Positions 49,901-61,700 of a DNA stretch of 64,000 nucleotides are shown in pieces. The position numbers and the translations under genes were made by a program. The number at the start of each line of letters is the position of its first letter. The first letter of the stretch is position 1. Origin of the DNA: Helopsaltes ochotensis (Eukaryota > Chordata > Aves > Passeriformes > Locustellidae); assembly GCA_013400155.1 (NCBI GenBank), contig VXBM01000017.1, positions 1,622,673 to 1,686,672 on the forward strand, written 5' to 3'. Under the pieces are notes generated by a model. The model saw nothing but the letters and a program-made list of their open reading frames with translations. It did no database searches and had not been told where the DNA came from.

Positions 49901-52900
49901 CCACTGTGTTTGTTGAATGTCATCTTCTGGCATCAACATTTGCCTTCCTGTCATCATGCAGGTTTGCATCAGAGGACTTCCCAAAGCTGTCATTATCCTA
50001 AGTCCACTGAGATCAATGTCTGCTGAGGGAAAGTAAAGACAGCTTTCACATTCAGAGCTTGCTTTGATTGTTGGTATGTCTTGTAGCCCCTACACAAGAA
50101 TTACCACTCATGAAATCTAAATACCTCATTTCTTTTGGTTTATATAGGTTTTAGCTGGTTTTTAATTAAAAAAAAAAAGTTACTAATGGCTAACTGTGAG
50201 TGGCAGAATGTCTTTTTATGAATATCTACCTTCACAACAATATGCCATTTTTAATGCATTAACTGCCCTTACAGAGTCCAAATGAAGACTCCCCTCTCTG
50301 TGCATTTTCTTTCTGTTGGAATTAACCTGTTTTAGTGAGTTTTCTGTCTTCATACACCACTAAGCTTAGTTTCCTTCTGAACATACAAGCAACCAGCTAG
50401 GTAGAGCTATATGAGATTATAATAGTGTTCACTTTGATTGGTACTGCAGCTTTTGCTGAAAATTCAATCAAGGCATCAATTTTAGGCTGTGATGATGATA
50501 ATAAATTCCCAGTTTAACAGAATTTATGCTGTTGTGCTTTTCAACATGACATTTTAATTAATCAGTGTAAGTGCTAATGAAATAATGAAGTGGTTTGAAC
50601 CATAGAAAATAGCTATCGTCTGCTAAGTACTATGTGAGAAACAAATAGCAGGACTTACCAGATGGATGCATAAATTAGTGTGGCTTCCCTGAGTTTATAG
50701 TTTTCAGCTTTTTTATTTTGCATTTCCATTTTGTCCTAGGAATGTGACACAAAATGAAGTAACATACAGCATGGAAGTCCAGTGCAGAAAGTTAATGCCT
50801 AAGCTGTGCAATTACAGTCAGTAAAGGATGTGATTTATAAGTATACTTAGTTCTTACTGAATAGTCTTCCACTATGCATTGAAATGGGAGTCTAGTCCAA
50901 ATGGGCATACAGATGAGAACCTACACAAGGTGTAGCCCTTTGATTCAGTCATGGCTTTGAGAAATAGAGGAAATGAGTTATCAGGCTTTTCATGATGTGC
51001 AGGGCTTCCAATTCCAGTCAGTCTCAGAAGCAAAGCTGGAACCACAGGCATTCCTGCCTCAGTCAGTGATTGAGCTCCATTTGTTGCTTGGAGCAGAGGA
51101 AGGTTGCAGTCAAGTTGGTGACTTGTTACCAATCCCCATGAATCTGGTGGGGTTGGCGTGTTTGCTTCTGGTAGGCTCCACTTGAGTGCAAGCACTGTCT
51201 AATTAGACATGAAGATATTTGTTGAATTATATTCCCTTTGCTCAGTCGGTCGATGCTCCGAGCAGAAATCTTTTAGCAGATATTGACGCTGACTCATGGG
51301 ACTCCAGCTGATGAGGGAGAATGTTGTGCATCTGGTGTGTTCAAGGTCATGTCCTGGGTTTGTGTTTGTGGGAAAGCTCAGAGCTGCAGGCAGCTGCCCG
51401 GAAAATGTGCACTGCTGCCACGTCTGCTCCTGATACACCACGAACAAGGCACAGCAGAGACCCAAAGGAGAACCCCAGCACTGCAAATACATGGAATGCA
51501 GACTGCGGCAGAAGTGTGAAAGTGCATAAGCTGAGATCTGATTGAGTGAGCCATCGACTCAGAGCAATGAGACTTGACATGTCTAAGTGAGGAAAGGCCC
51601 GGAAGGGCTCTTCAGAGAAAGAACATTATTGCTACCACAGTTCAGTTTCTTGTCAGCCTCTTGCTGCAGTTTCAAGCTAGCCTTGAAACTATGACTTGCA
51701 AATGTTTGCAAAATATAAACTGCATGAGAAATTCAGACTTGGACATTTTGTAGTTCTGAATCTCTTGACTGAGGATTGTCTTTGCAGGAGTTTGATTTTG
51801 CTGCAGTATATTTCTATTTCACAGCAAACTGGACTTTAGGGTAAAAGCAAGTTGCCAGATTCTGCCTCTGGAATGAGTGCATGGTGCCCGTCAGATTCTG
51901 TGGGAGGTGCTGGCATTGAGGTGAGGGCTGAATATTTGGGCTTGATCCTGAAAAACAATTTCAAGTCCTGCTGTTTTGTTCATTGGGACATAATCTAGAC
52001 AAACAGGATTTGCAGAGGATTTTATTTTTTATTTCATGTGAGATTTTTTAGGATGTATTTTATATTTGGTAAAATAGTTGTTTGAAAAACGATGTGCAAT
52101 GTAAATACAGTTTCTGAATTTGACTCCAGCTGAGGAAGATACATGCAGAAAAGATGGAAAAAGATGTATAATGAGAAATCTGACCTTAACCTACTCCCTT
52201 GCTGGGTTCATGCTCTTTAACTCAAGAGATACCCATAAGTAATAGAATTTTTAAATCATTTAACTCACATTTTTAAAATACCTAAATCACCAATGCATTT
52301 GAATAAATATATCTAGCCATTTCTTTGCAACTAACAGCTGCCATGGTGTTTGGTTCCCCAACATTGCTGTGTAAAGCAATCGTAGGCTAATTTATTCTAC
52401 ACCTACCTGTGTCTTGTCAGTTCTGAGTAGTCAAGCAAGTCAACAGCTTAGTTTTTATTCCTTTCCTGTCACAGAGGCAGAGAAATAGCCCTGCTGCTGG
52501 GCTTGTTCAAAGATGAAATTGCTCTGGAGTCTCATTAATACAGTGAATCAATATGTTCTCCTGAACTGGCATGTTTTATGTACTTAGCCTCTCCTCCCTA
52601 GGAAGACACTATTATTTAGGAATCAAATCTATCCAGCAAACTAAAATTAAGTAATTTTCCCCCTCTCTTTATGTATTTTTCCAGCTAAAAAGTATTCCAA
52701 GCAGCATTCTAAATTATTCAAAACTATGTAGTCTGTGGAATTTTCAATCTGATGGAAACAGCTGAAAAATAAAAACCACATGCTCCACTGGCTCTGCATA
52801 CAAGAGTCTGCATTTTAATCCAGAGCTGCTGCACACACTGTGGCATGTGCCTCTATCATTTGGTGTTGACATCTGCATTATGATGAGAGGAATTATTCAA

Positions 52901-54610
52901 AGCCAAATTACTATTCAGGGTGGTAGTGTGGAACAATGAAAATGAGATTGCTAGAGGGGAAAATATATGCAACAGTTTGTGTAGGTAGGGAAGAAAATTG
53001 GATTCATTTGCTGAAGCACTACTTTCCTTTTTAGCAGAGTTTAACCCCTTTGCAACAGCTAAAATAAAGCTGTGACATGTTTCCTGACAAAATTCAAATA
53101 CTTTTTCAACTGATTTAGTTGTAATATTTATGGACCTAATCAAAAAATGTCCTGTAAGTAGGAAACACTTTCTTTAGACACACTTCTACACTTTGTTGCA
53201 ACAGTGGGAATAATTTGCATCAAAAAGTAAAATACAACAAAGAATTACCATTTTCATTTTATTAAGCTGTGAATGTATCGATTTTCCTTTTTTTGTTGTG
53301 AATGGAAAAGCTTTTCTTTCAATGAATAGATGTGGATCTTTAGTTAACTGGGCCCATGCATTGTGAATATTCTGCTATGTCCTGTATTGGTTTGCATCAT
53401 AGCTCAGGATATTAATTTTTGTCCCTAAAATAATCTTCTTCCTTAGCTAACCAAGACAGTCTGATTAGTAAATACTGAAACAGAGTATAGAAGTAGAGGT
53501 TGGTTTCTTCAAGTTTGTGCTGGTCTATATCTCTTTTAGAAGTAGAGTCCCAACATTCTTCAGCTACCCAAGCATTTGGACATCCTAATAAAACTTTTGG
53601 AAAGTCATCCTTGCCCTGTACTCTACTTCTGCAGACAGGTTAAGGATTCCTTCCTATATTTTAAAATTATTTACAATAGCCATAAATTAAAGAGTTTCTC
53701 TGTATTTTTCGGTCAGAATTCCAGGTTTGCCCCTCACATCTCACAAAGCAAGACATTTAGAGCACACTGTTGTTTTATAACTCCTTGGCAGAGCAAAATT
53801 TCCACCCATTCTTGAAAGGTTTATGGCAAAGTGTAGCTCTATCTTCATTGCTGCCTGGGAGTCCTCCCTCCTTTTTCTTACATTGTCTGTGCAGTTATTT
53901 TACAAGGGACTTCAGTACCTCAGGTCTGGGAGGTGAGAGTGTTCCCATTAAATCTCTTTACTTCTTGAACTGTGTGCCAGACCAAACACTGGCGTATGGA
54001 AACCTTTGAACTGCTTGCTAAACAAGCAATAGACACTTGTCTTCCTCCTTGAGGGCTGTTTGCTTACCTGCAGTTTAATTTCACTTTTGCATCTTCTAAC
54101 TGGTTGCACTAACACCCTTTATGTGTGATTACAAGAGCTCACAAAATTCCTTATTGACCACAGAGATAATTTTAAAGAGATAATAAAGAACTGGAAATTC
54201 AAATATAAGACCTGAGATAAACTGAACTGAATGGTTTTAAGGCTGGTTTTACTTTTATTAATGTTAGATTTGTTAATGCTTTGAGTCTTTATTTATACAA
54301 AACATGTTTTTTGTTTATACAAAACCCCATGAACTGAGTTGTTTCTTTTCCAGTAAGAATGATTGGTTTTGTCCGTGTACCTTTTCAACGGAAGTAATAA
54401 AGTAATTGTAACAATTTTATGACTACTTGAGAAAGAGCAATGATAAGTTACTGAGGGGAGTGAGGGGAGACCAGTGCTGGGCTGGGCTGTGATGAAAAGA
54501 CAAGGCAGTAAATAACCAGATTTTTTTAATCTTCTGATCATGCTGTGTAGCACCTTTTCTTCTAGTGGAATTCTGCACTTTCTTTGGAATTTCGGAGCTT
54601 TCTTGCAAGG

Positions 54611-54912
54611 GGAAGCAGGACTGATCTCTTCTCTCCAGCTGCCAGTGATGACACCCAAGGCAGTGGCATGAAATTGTGTCAGGGGAGGTTTGGGTTGAGT
54701 ATTAGGGAAAGGTTCTTCACCCAGGGGGTGGTTGGGCACTGGAACAGCTCCCCAGGACAATGGTCACAGTACCAAACCTGCCAAAGTTCAAGAAGTGCTT
54801 AGACAATGCTCTCGGGCACAGGGTGTGATTGTTGGTGCTGTCCTGTGCAGGGCCAGGAGTTGGACTTTGATGATCCTTGTAGGTCCCTTCCAACTCAAGA
54901 TATTCTATGATT
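54611..54912 (+). mobile_element. CR1 LINE 3' end (short, 5'-truncated copy)
   Basis: The plus strand encodes the tail of CR1 ORF2: LFSPAASDDTQGSGMKLCQG, then GRFGLSIRERFFT and GVVGHWNSSPG. The 3' UTR follows, with 'ggaccttga/ggtcccttccaactc'-type sequence near 54880 and the terminal 'attctatgatt' at about 54901-54911. This is the canonical avian CR1 terminus, so the right boundary is firm. The left boundary at about 54611 is where similarity fades. It belongs to a different CR1 subfamily from the copy at 26.6-27.3 kb, whose tail differs. Confidence 0.93.
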
Positions 54913-55800
54913 ATAGTAAGAAAAATCTGTCCTATATATATTTGCATGATATGCCTCTTAATGTAATGTAGACATACTTACCCACGAATAGAGGTGTTGC
55001 AACTGCTAAAACCTATTTTTAGAGATGGACAAGCACAGAAGCAGAAAGGGAACACACAAGTTAGAGTAGGTTCTATGGTGAAGAGACCAGGAGTACACTC
55101 CAAAGAGTGCAACAAATACACTCCTGGCTCTTGTAGTGTCAGTAACGACTCTTAAACAGAACATCTGATGCTGGAATTTGAGAACTAAATGTTCGATAGC
55201 TGAAGAGTGATGTATCTCCACTGTGTTCCAAAAGATCAAAGAAGAAGTTATCAGCTATGTTCGTATTTTGAAAAGCCCAATAAGCTTTGGTGTCAGAGAC
55301 TTAAAAATCAGGAGCTGTCCATGATGAAAGACACTGGTAGAAGAATTAACTTATGTAAGCCAATAAGGGTGTTTGCACTAAGGTACAGAATTCTGCTTTC
55401 ATACATATGCTAGAAGATATCAGCCCTCTGGACTCTGTTCATCCCAGTGACACACATTAAGTATCACCCATTGCTGTGGCTTTAATAACCTTCCTGCAGA
55501 TGCTGGAAGGCTGCCACACAGAGTGCAGCCCGGGCAGTAACAGTAGGAGCTTCCTCATTAGACTCCCTTCTTCAGCAGGGCCTGGGAATGACGAGCTTAA
55601 TTCCCATCTTTTGCGTGAGAGAGATCTTTCCTGTGTAATGCAATCTTAAGTTTATGTAGCATATGTTAATAGGTCACATGAATCTTCTAAGGAAATTGAT
55701 TTACTTGACAGTTAGCTTTCATTTAATTCCTAACTGAATGCTCTAGAAAGACTTCTATGCTGAATTATCTTCACGTTCTCAGGTAGAACTTATCCTGAAG

Positions 55801-55813
55801 AAAAAAAAAAAAA
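55801..55813. repeat. A13 homopolymer
   Basis: A run of 13 A after 'cctgaag'. No retroelement body was recognised upstream, so it is treated as a simple homopolymer. Confidence 0.9.
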
Positions 55814-56278
55814 GCTGTTTATGTATCCTTGGAATGCCATTTTTATTTTCAGAATGGCACAACTTCTTGAACAAATTGATAAGATTTTTAATTTTAGCTG
55901 TGCATTAGTGCCTGAATAAATTACAATAATTAGTCGATGTAAGATCAGTTGGGTCCTGAAAATGTTGATGCATGGTGGCAGCATGCTTTCATAAATTGCT
56001 TGACTGTACTTTACTCCCCTACCTGAACATGTCAGATGTGAAGACTCATGTAAAAGTAAACAAGTTTTTTCCTATTATCTGAGTGTGTTTGCATTACCTT
56101 AAGAAAGCAGTTAAGGACTGAGTAGAAACTTTGTGGGTACTGTCTTGAAGTTAAATTTTCAAACGTCCAAAATTCAAGAGATTAAACCAATTCAAAGCAA
56201 ATTGCACTACGTTGTTCTAACTCAGGAATAGCAAAGTAATTGTCTCTGTGTATAGCTAGTGGCAGAAGCGGTCTGGAG

Positions 56279-56347
56279 AAGAGTCAGCATCTCCCAGGTC
56301 AGAGCAGCGAGTTGGTTCCTATTTAGACGTGGCCACATGGCCTGAAG
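56279..56347 (+). repeat. 69-bp repeat, copy A (inverted partner at 58648-58716)
   Basis: This stretch, beginning 'aagagtcagcatctcccagg' and ending near 'ggccacatggcctgaag', matches the reverse complement of 58648-58716 with only about five mismatches and no indels. At least one mismatch is a CpG/TpG difference (gacgtgg versus gatgtgg). It directly abuts the left edge of the second CpG-rich block. It has no similarity to CR1 that I recognise. It may be part of an interspersed repeat or an inverted duplication. Confidence 0.85.
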
Positions 56348-56389
56348 TTAGAATTCTTATAACAATACGGGAATAACTACTTTCATAAG

Positions 56390-57001
56390 CGGGGGTTACA
56401 GCCTCGCGCACTGCGGATGGCCGGGATGTCCCTTGGGGAAGGCACCATCCCCTCTCCACGGCGTTTGTATGACAACACGCGCGGCTGTCGCAGCCTGGAC
56501 CGCCCGCCCCGTTCTCGCATGCCCCGCTGGCCGGGAGCTTCCTGCNNNNNNNNNNNNNNNNNNNNNNNNNNNNNNNNNNNNNNNNNNNNNNNNNNNNNNN
56601 NNNNNNNNNNNNNNNNNNNNNNNNNNNNNNNNNNNNNNNNNNNNNNNNNNNNNNNNNNNNNNNNNNNNNNNNNNNNNNNNNNNNNNNNNNNNNNNNNNNN
56701 NNNNNNNNNNNNNNNNNNNNNNNNNNNNNNNNNNNNNNNNNNNNNNNNNNNNNNNNNNNNNNNNNNNNNNNNNNNNNNNNNNNNNNNNNNNNNNNNNNNN
56801 NNNNNNNNNNNNNNNNNNNNNNNNNNNNNNNCGGCGCGGGCGCCCCCGGCGGAGGCGGCGGGCGATGCTCCCTGCCAGCAGATGCTCTCCAGCGGCAGCA
56901 GTTGGCGGGCACGTTTTAATGATCCAGCGCTTTAGAGCGGCTCAGGGAGGATCACCGTCAGCGCTCCCACTTAACACAATTATAACTGTTACTCTTCTTA
57001 G
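56390..57001. promoter_or_regulatory. Second CpG-rich block (interrupted by gap), candidate promoter / first exon
   Basis: G+C and CpG density rise abruptly at about 56390 (for example 'cgcgcggctgtcgc' near 56478 and 'cggcgcgggcgcccccggcgg' just after the gap) and fall after about 56960. A strong plus-strand donor, TTAGGTAAGA with GT at 57002, ends the block. This suggests the promoter and a noncoding first exon of a rightward transcript whose later exons lie beyond the window. No coding sequence was recognised on either side of the gap, and the gap itself may hide the exon or start codon. A smaller CpG-containing patch continues at about 57595-57710. In mammals CAMK2G has its 5' end in this general neighbourhood, transcribed away from VCL, but nothing seen here identifies it. 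Confidence 0.5.
56546..56831. other. Assembly gap (286 N)
   Basis: An unbroken run of N lies inside the second CpG-rich block. Gaps in extremely GC-rich promoter sequence are common in bird assemblies. Any open frame drawn through it is meaningless. Confidence 1.
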
Positions 57002-57204
57002 GTAAGATTTGGTATTGCCGCGTTTGCTTGTGCTTTGTGTGCCAGACTATCTTTGCCTGTGCTATTTCAGTCGAACTCGTGCTTTGTTGGACAAAAATGA
57101 CTATGTGGTGTAGGACGGTTTTACAGGTTCTTCTTAAACGCTCTTCCCGCTGTTTCCATGCCTTCCACGACTTCCTGTGAACGTGACATGGAATAACTTG
57201 CTTT

Positions 57205-57260
57205 TGCTTGTTTTTGTGTGGTTTTGGTTGTTGGGGTTTTTTGGTTTGGTTTTCGTTTAT
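57205..57260. repeat. T/G-rich low-complexity tract
   Basis: Alternating T runs and GG pairs (ggttttggttgttggggttt and similar) lie about 200 bp after the candidate donor at 57002. They are compatible with intronic low-complexity DNA; the G clusters are too short and sparse for a convincing G-quadruplex. Confidence 0.65.
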
Positions 57261-57713
57261 GTATTTATGTTTTATCCACGAAGTAACTCTCTTTGTTATG
57301 TTCTCATAAGGACAGCGTTCTGGCCATTCTGCTGCTGTAAAGGGTACTAGCATTACCTGAAGTCTAGAGAGATCAGGAAAATGCAGAGTTAGAAATGTCA
57401 GTGAGGAATCACAGACTTGTCCAGCAGGATCACAGTTAGAAATGCCGGTTACATACGTCAATGGCTGAGTAACTACTGTTTGTCCCATGCTCACCTTTTT
57501 ATAAGTACTGGGGTGGAAGAGGGGCAGAGGTTATGCTATAAATAAAATCTCTTCGCTGTGATTTACGTGCTCAATGAATTGCCTGTGCACTGGCTGGAGC
57601 GGCAGCGTCTCCTTTTCCGAGGCTGCTTCCCCATCTAGCGGCAGATCGGTACCTTGGCTGCCGGGAGAGGGATGGAGATGCTCGCGCCTCACTGCCCGCC
57701 TTAGGCACAAAAC

Positions 57714-57720
57714 TGACTCA
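57714..57720. promoter_or_regulatory. AP-1 motif
   Basis: TGACTCA, the consensus Fos/Jun site, lies just right of the CpG patch at 57.60-57.71 kb. The 7-mer is expected several times by chance in 64 kb, so function is only suggested by position. Confidence 0.3.
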
Positions 57721-58616
57721 TGGATTTGAACAACAGCAAGTGCGGCCCATCAAAGTTGGAATCTATCTAGACCAATCAATAAAAGGCATAATTAGTTTTT
57801 CTGCAGATGTTCATAAAAGTTTTAATAGAGAAAAATGGGATTTAAATCAGGGAAACTGCCTTGTCTGCTGGGAGCTTTGTAGGTGTGAGATTATTTCATG
57901 TAAAATAAGAGATGAGGCTGGACCAAAAACCTAGTACTAAATCTGGAGATTCAATCACTCTTGTAGATTATTCAGTATTAAAGTTGTGCTCTATTTATAT
58001 TCTCCCTTTAAAATATAATTTTTCTAATAGCTCACAAGTCTCCAAATTGATCTGATTACCTGTATCTTTGAGCTGAAGACTTTTACATTTCTTTTCTGTA
58101 AAGCTTAATGTATAAACCCTGTCTTGATGCATCTTTGTTTCCATACCAAGATTCTGTTACTAAAAATACAAGACTAAAAGTTCTGTTTGGCAGTGGGTCT
58201 TTTATTAATAAAAATTAGCCATTGGCCCCTGTGCAGTGATACCAACACATGGTTGGGTTACTGGTCATCTTTTATGAGAGAAAGGTACAGAAATGTTCTT
58301 TGCCATTGGAACAGCCTGGAGACTGTATTGTTAATTGTAGTGTCCAGGCAAGTTTAACAGATACCACACAAAGAAAACCCAATATTAAATAGCATCTAAT
58401 CTTGATTGTCCTTATAGAAATTAGAATATACCAGCAGATATAGCTATTTTCTCTTTCAGGTTGAATGCAGGAGCTCAGATGCTGGAGATTTGTAGGATTC
58501 TTTGGGATTACATTAATAAAATATATTACATATATATAAAAACTTCAGCCTTTGACATGAATGTTTAGTAGGAAAAAGCATAGCAGAAAATCTCTGGCAA
58601 TTATGAAATTTATATT

Positions 58617-58736
58617 GCTACAAAGACTGTGGTAACAAGGCCCCACAGTTTAGGCCATGTGGCCACATCTAAATAGGAGCCAACTCGCTGCTCTGACCTG
58701 AGAGATGCTGACTCTTGTTACCACAGTCTCTGTAGC
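58617..58736. repeat. 120-bp foldback element with 23-bp terminal inverted repeats (contains repeat copy B)
   Basis: The left arm 58617-58639 (starting gctacaaagactgtgg) and right arm 58714-58736 (ending ccacagtctctgtagc) are reverse complements at 22 of 23 positions. The 74-bp interior carries most of the 69-bp unit shared with 56279-56347 in opposite orientation. Its palindrome-like core reads ggccatgtggcc. The architecture resembles a short non-autonomous DNA transposon (MITE/foldback) or a solo piece of a larger repeat. No target-site duplication was evident. The family was not recognised. Confidence 0.75.
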
Positions 58737-61700
58737 TGTAAAATTATCCCATCTGGCAAAGATAATGAACTTATTTAAACGAATGTAGTGAAAACTATAA
58801 TATTTCATTAAACCTGTACACTTGTCTCTTTCATTATACTGACACAAAGTCTATCAGTGTATGTGCCAGCACAGGTATGTATAGCCTGGCCCTGCAGTCT
58901 GGTGTATTTTCATTGAGTTTCTCTATCTGGTTCCAGAGAATTCTTTAAACATTGCTGCTTCCTGGCATTTTCAATGTATTAATAATGCATCTTTTTATTA
59001 TTATTGCAGGTTTGTTGATATAAAAGACATAGATCACAGTCAGGTGACAAACTCTGGTTTTAAGCTTTGCAGTTCAAAGCGGTCATAAACTAGCACCCTT
59101 GGGAGGCTGAAATCCACTGTTTCTTTATCTTCTTCCACCACTTATCATCTTATGAGTTTGACAGCTCTGTTGCCTCTGAACAGTCAGTATTTTTCCTGGC
59201 CATATGATTGTTTTCATGCCTGAGGAGGACATATGTGTGTTTTATGTCTAGAATAGAACTGTAAAAATAAAAACTGTCCCAAGTTTTTAAGAGTAAAGCT
59301 AGTGGCTGATATAATTTTCCCTCTGACTCTTATAAAATCCCTTTAATGTAGTTTTGAGGCTGAGTCAAGTTTATCATCAGAAAACATTTCTGTAGCCTGG
59401 TTTCAGCTACAGAAGGTAAAAAAATTCTCTGATTTGTCTCTCCAGGTAATAAATAAAAGATATCGTGATGCTGTGTGTATTAAGGCAAGCCCATTGTAAA
59501 TAGAGGATACAGTTAATGTAAGACAGAGCGTTCTTAGAGGGCAAAAGATTTAAAATATAAGATAAACCTAATTGCAGTTATTTTAGATGGAACTGGGTTG
59601 TTCTGGAAAAATATTTCTTATTTATCTCTGTATGTGTAATTTGAAATTAACTTTGATTTAATTAAGGTTAAATTTAAACTTAAACCCCCTTGCTGTCCTG
59701 CAATGTTGGCTCAGGTACGGTCTAGCAAGTTCTAGAGCAACATTTGACTGAGATGGTCACAGGCAACTCTTCAAGGCAGTCCTACATATGGCTGGGGCTG
59801 CTGTCAACATAGCACATAAGCATGTAAGCATGTTAAAAATAAAGATATTATCCAACCACACAAATTTGCAATGTGTCAGACTTTGCAGGTGCATTTGAAG
59901 ATGAAGGAGTTGGAACATTAGTGAAAAAATTTTTATCATGGGTGCTAACATGCTGTAGTAATGCCGAGTACATGCTGTGATCTTCATGGAACAGCTGCAA
60001 TTTCAACAGCTGTAGTGATGTTCTAGTTTATGTCACTTGGGGATGCTTTGTTTTAACTTAGGCTAAAGTTTTGTGACACAAGGCAAGAAAATTGAAGGGA
60101 AAATTAGTGGTAAGTAATTCTTAACTACTACTGTTGATGTTATGAATTTACTGCCCTTGAAACATCCCAGCTGTAACTAGCAGAAATACTTTGGTTCGTT
60201 TCTAATAAATGTGAAACTGCCTGTGGATGTGTAAACGTGTTCATCTGGTTTTCTGGAATTATACTGTCACCAAACAGGCACCAAATCCCAAAATGCATAG
60301 GTCTGTGACTGTCAAAGACTTGTGGCTGCCTGTAATTTTCATCTTCTTCCATTATTGCCTCTTACAATAATACTGAGCTTTGGGAGATTGTATCACACAC
60401 CCAGGGGCTTCTAGCTCAAAGCATACTGAGGTAATTCATGTGTATGATGCCAAGTCATAGCATTACATACAAACCACTTTTCAGTTACTCAGTAGAAAAA
60501 ATAACATTTCCACTATCCAGGGGGGGATAATAATTTTTCTCTCTTGCCAGTTGCACATGTTATTCATTGACATTATTTTGTCCAGTGGGACATAGAAACA
60601 ATTAATTTTATTCTAGTCCTTTCTAGAATATTATTTTGTTAAGTCACTGAAAGGTTTGCTCAAAACTCTTTGTAGTTATTAGTCTACTATTAAGAGGTTT
60701 GCCTTTAATTGTTAATCCAAAAATCCAGACTATTTTCTCTCATAGGACTCATTTCTTAAAGCCACTTTTTAAAAAGATGGGTAAATTGTGTAATATTATT
60801 TCTACATTTCCCTGCAACATCTGTATTTTTATGTAGTCATCTCAGTCAATGAGCATGTTCATTGATTTCATAATAAAGCAGGGAACCTGAGGTTAGATGA
60901 TTTCTCAAAATATCTTTCAGTTACATTGCAAGAGCCCAAACCAACTATTTTATTTCTGTTTAAATTTTTCTGGAAAAATTCCAGTGGATGAGGCTTAACA
61001 CCACTCAATTCCATTTATTTCATGCTTCACTACTCTTATCAGTAGAGTGATTTCATCATAGTTCAGTTCAGTTTTCCTTCCTGCAACCAAGATTATTGCT
61101 TTTCACCCCATCTCTGGAAGATGCAGAGGACAGTTTATTCCCTTCTCTGCTTCAGATTTCAGATTTTCCCTTTTGAGGAAATATTCCTTTGTAGATTTTG
61201 CTTTTCTGGATAAAATAAGGTAAATATTTTCAGTCTTTTCTCCTTGTCATGTTCTCGACCACTGATTACTGCTGTCTTCTCATCAAGAAGAATGACACTC
61301 AAAACACAGCTGAGTGTTTGTCTTGTCCTGAGGTTTACAAACTGTGCTCTGAAGTATGTGTCAGTATGTTTACAGTTTTTTACTCAGTACTGTTGACTTA
61401 AATTCAGCCTGTGGTCTGCAATGCCTTCTGGATCTGTTTTAATACCAGTCATCACACATCTACTTCTGTGCATTTGGTTATTCCTGTTTGTCTTCATTAT
61501 CTTCATTGTCTTCATTTCAACTACTCAGGATTGCTGAATTCACTCTGGATTCTGTTTGGATGATGGTACTCTCACAGCCCTTTCCAGCTTCAAAGATCAT
61601 TAGTGTATCCTACCAGGCAGATGCCACCTAAATCCCAATGAGTCAACTTGTTTGCTGTAGCTATGGAGCTGCACACAGGAACTGAGCATATTCTCATGTG

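Larger units (their letters stand above)
27336..54610. other. Long non-coding region, no recognisable genes
   Basis: About 27 kb without a supported exon, RNA gene or recognised transposon. Open frames are all under about 130 codons and show no family motifs; none has the kringle or trypsin-like signature expected of PLAU. Only microsatellites, homopolymers, short tandem duplications and the hairpin at 32338-32392 stand out. Somewhat GC-richer patches at about 36.40-36.56 kb and 41.00-41.22 kb could be conserved elements, but conservation cannot be judged from one sequence. Confidence 0.7.
54913..56389. other. Non-coding DNA between CR1 and the second CpG block
   Basis: AT-rich sequence with a homopolymer (55801-55813) and, at its right end, copy A of the inverted 69-bp repeat. 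No gene is supported. Confidence 0.7.

Noticed and set aside
56319..57005. Open frames of 170-197 codons spanning the gap
   Set aside because: Their middle is undetermined sequence, so they are not evidence of coding.
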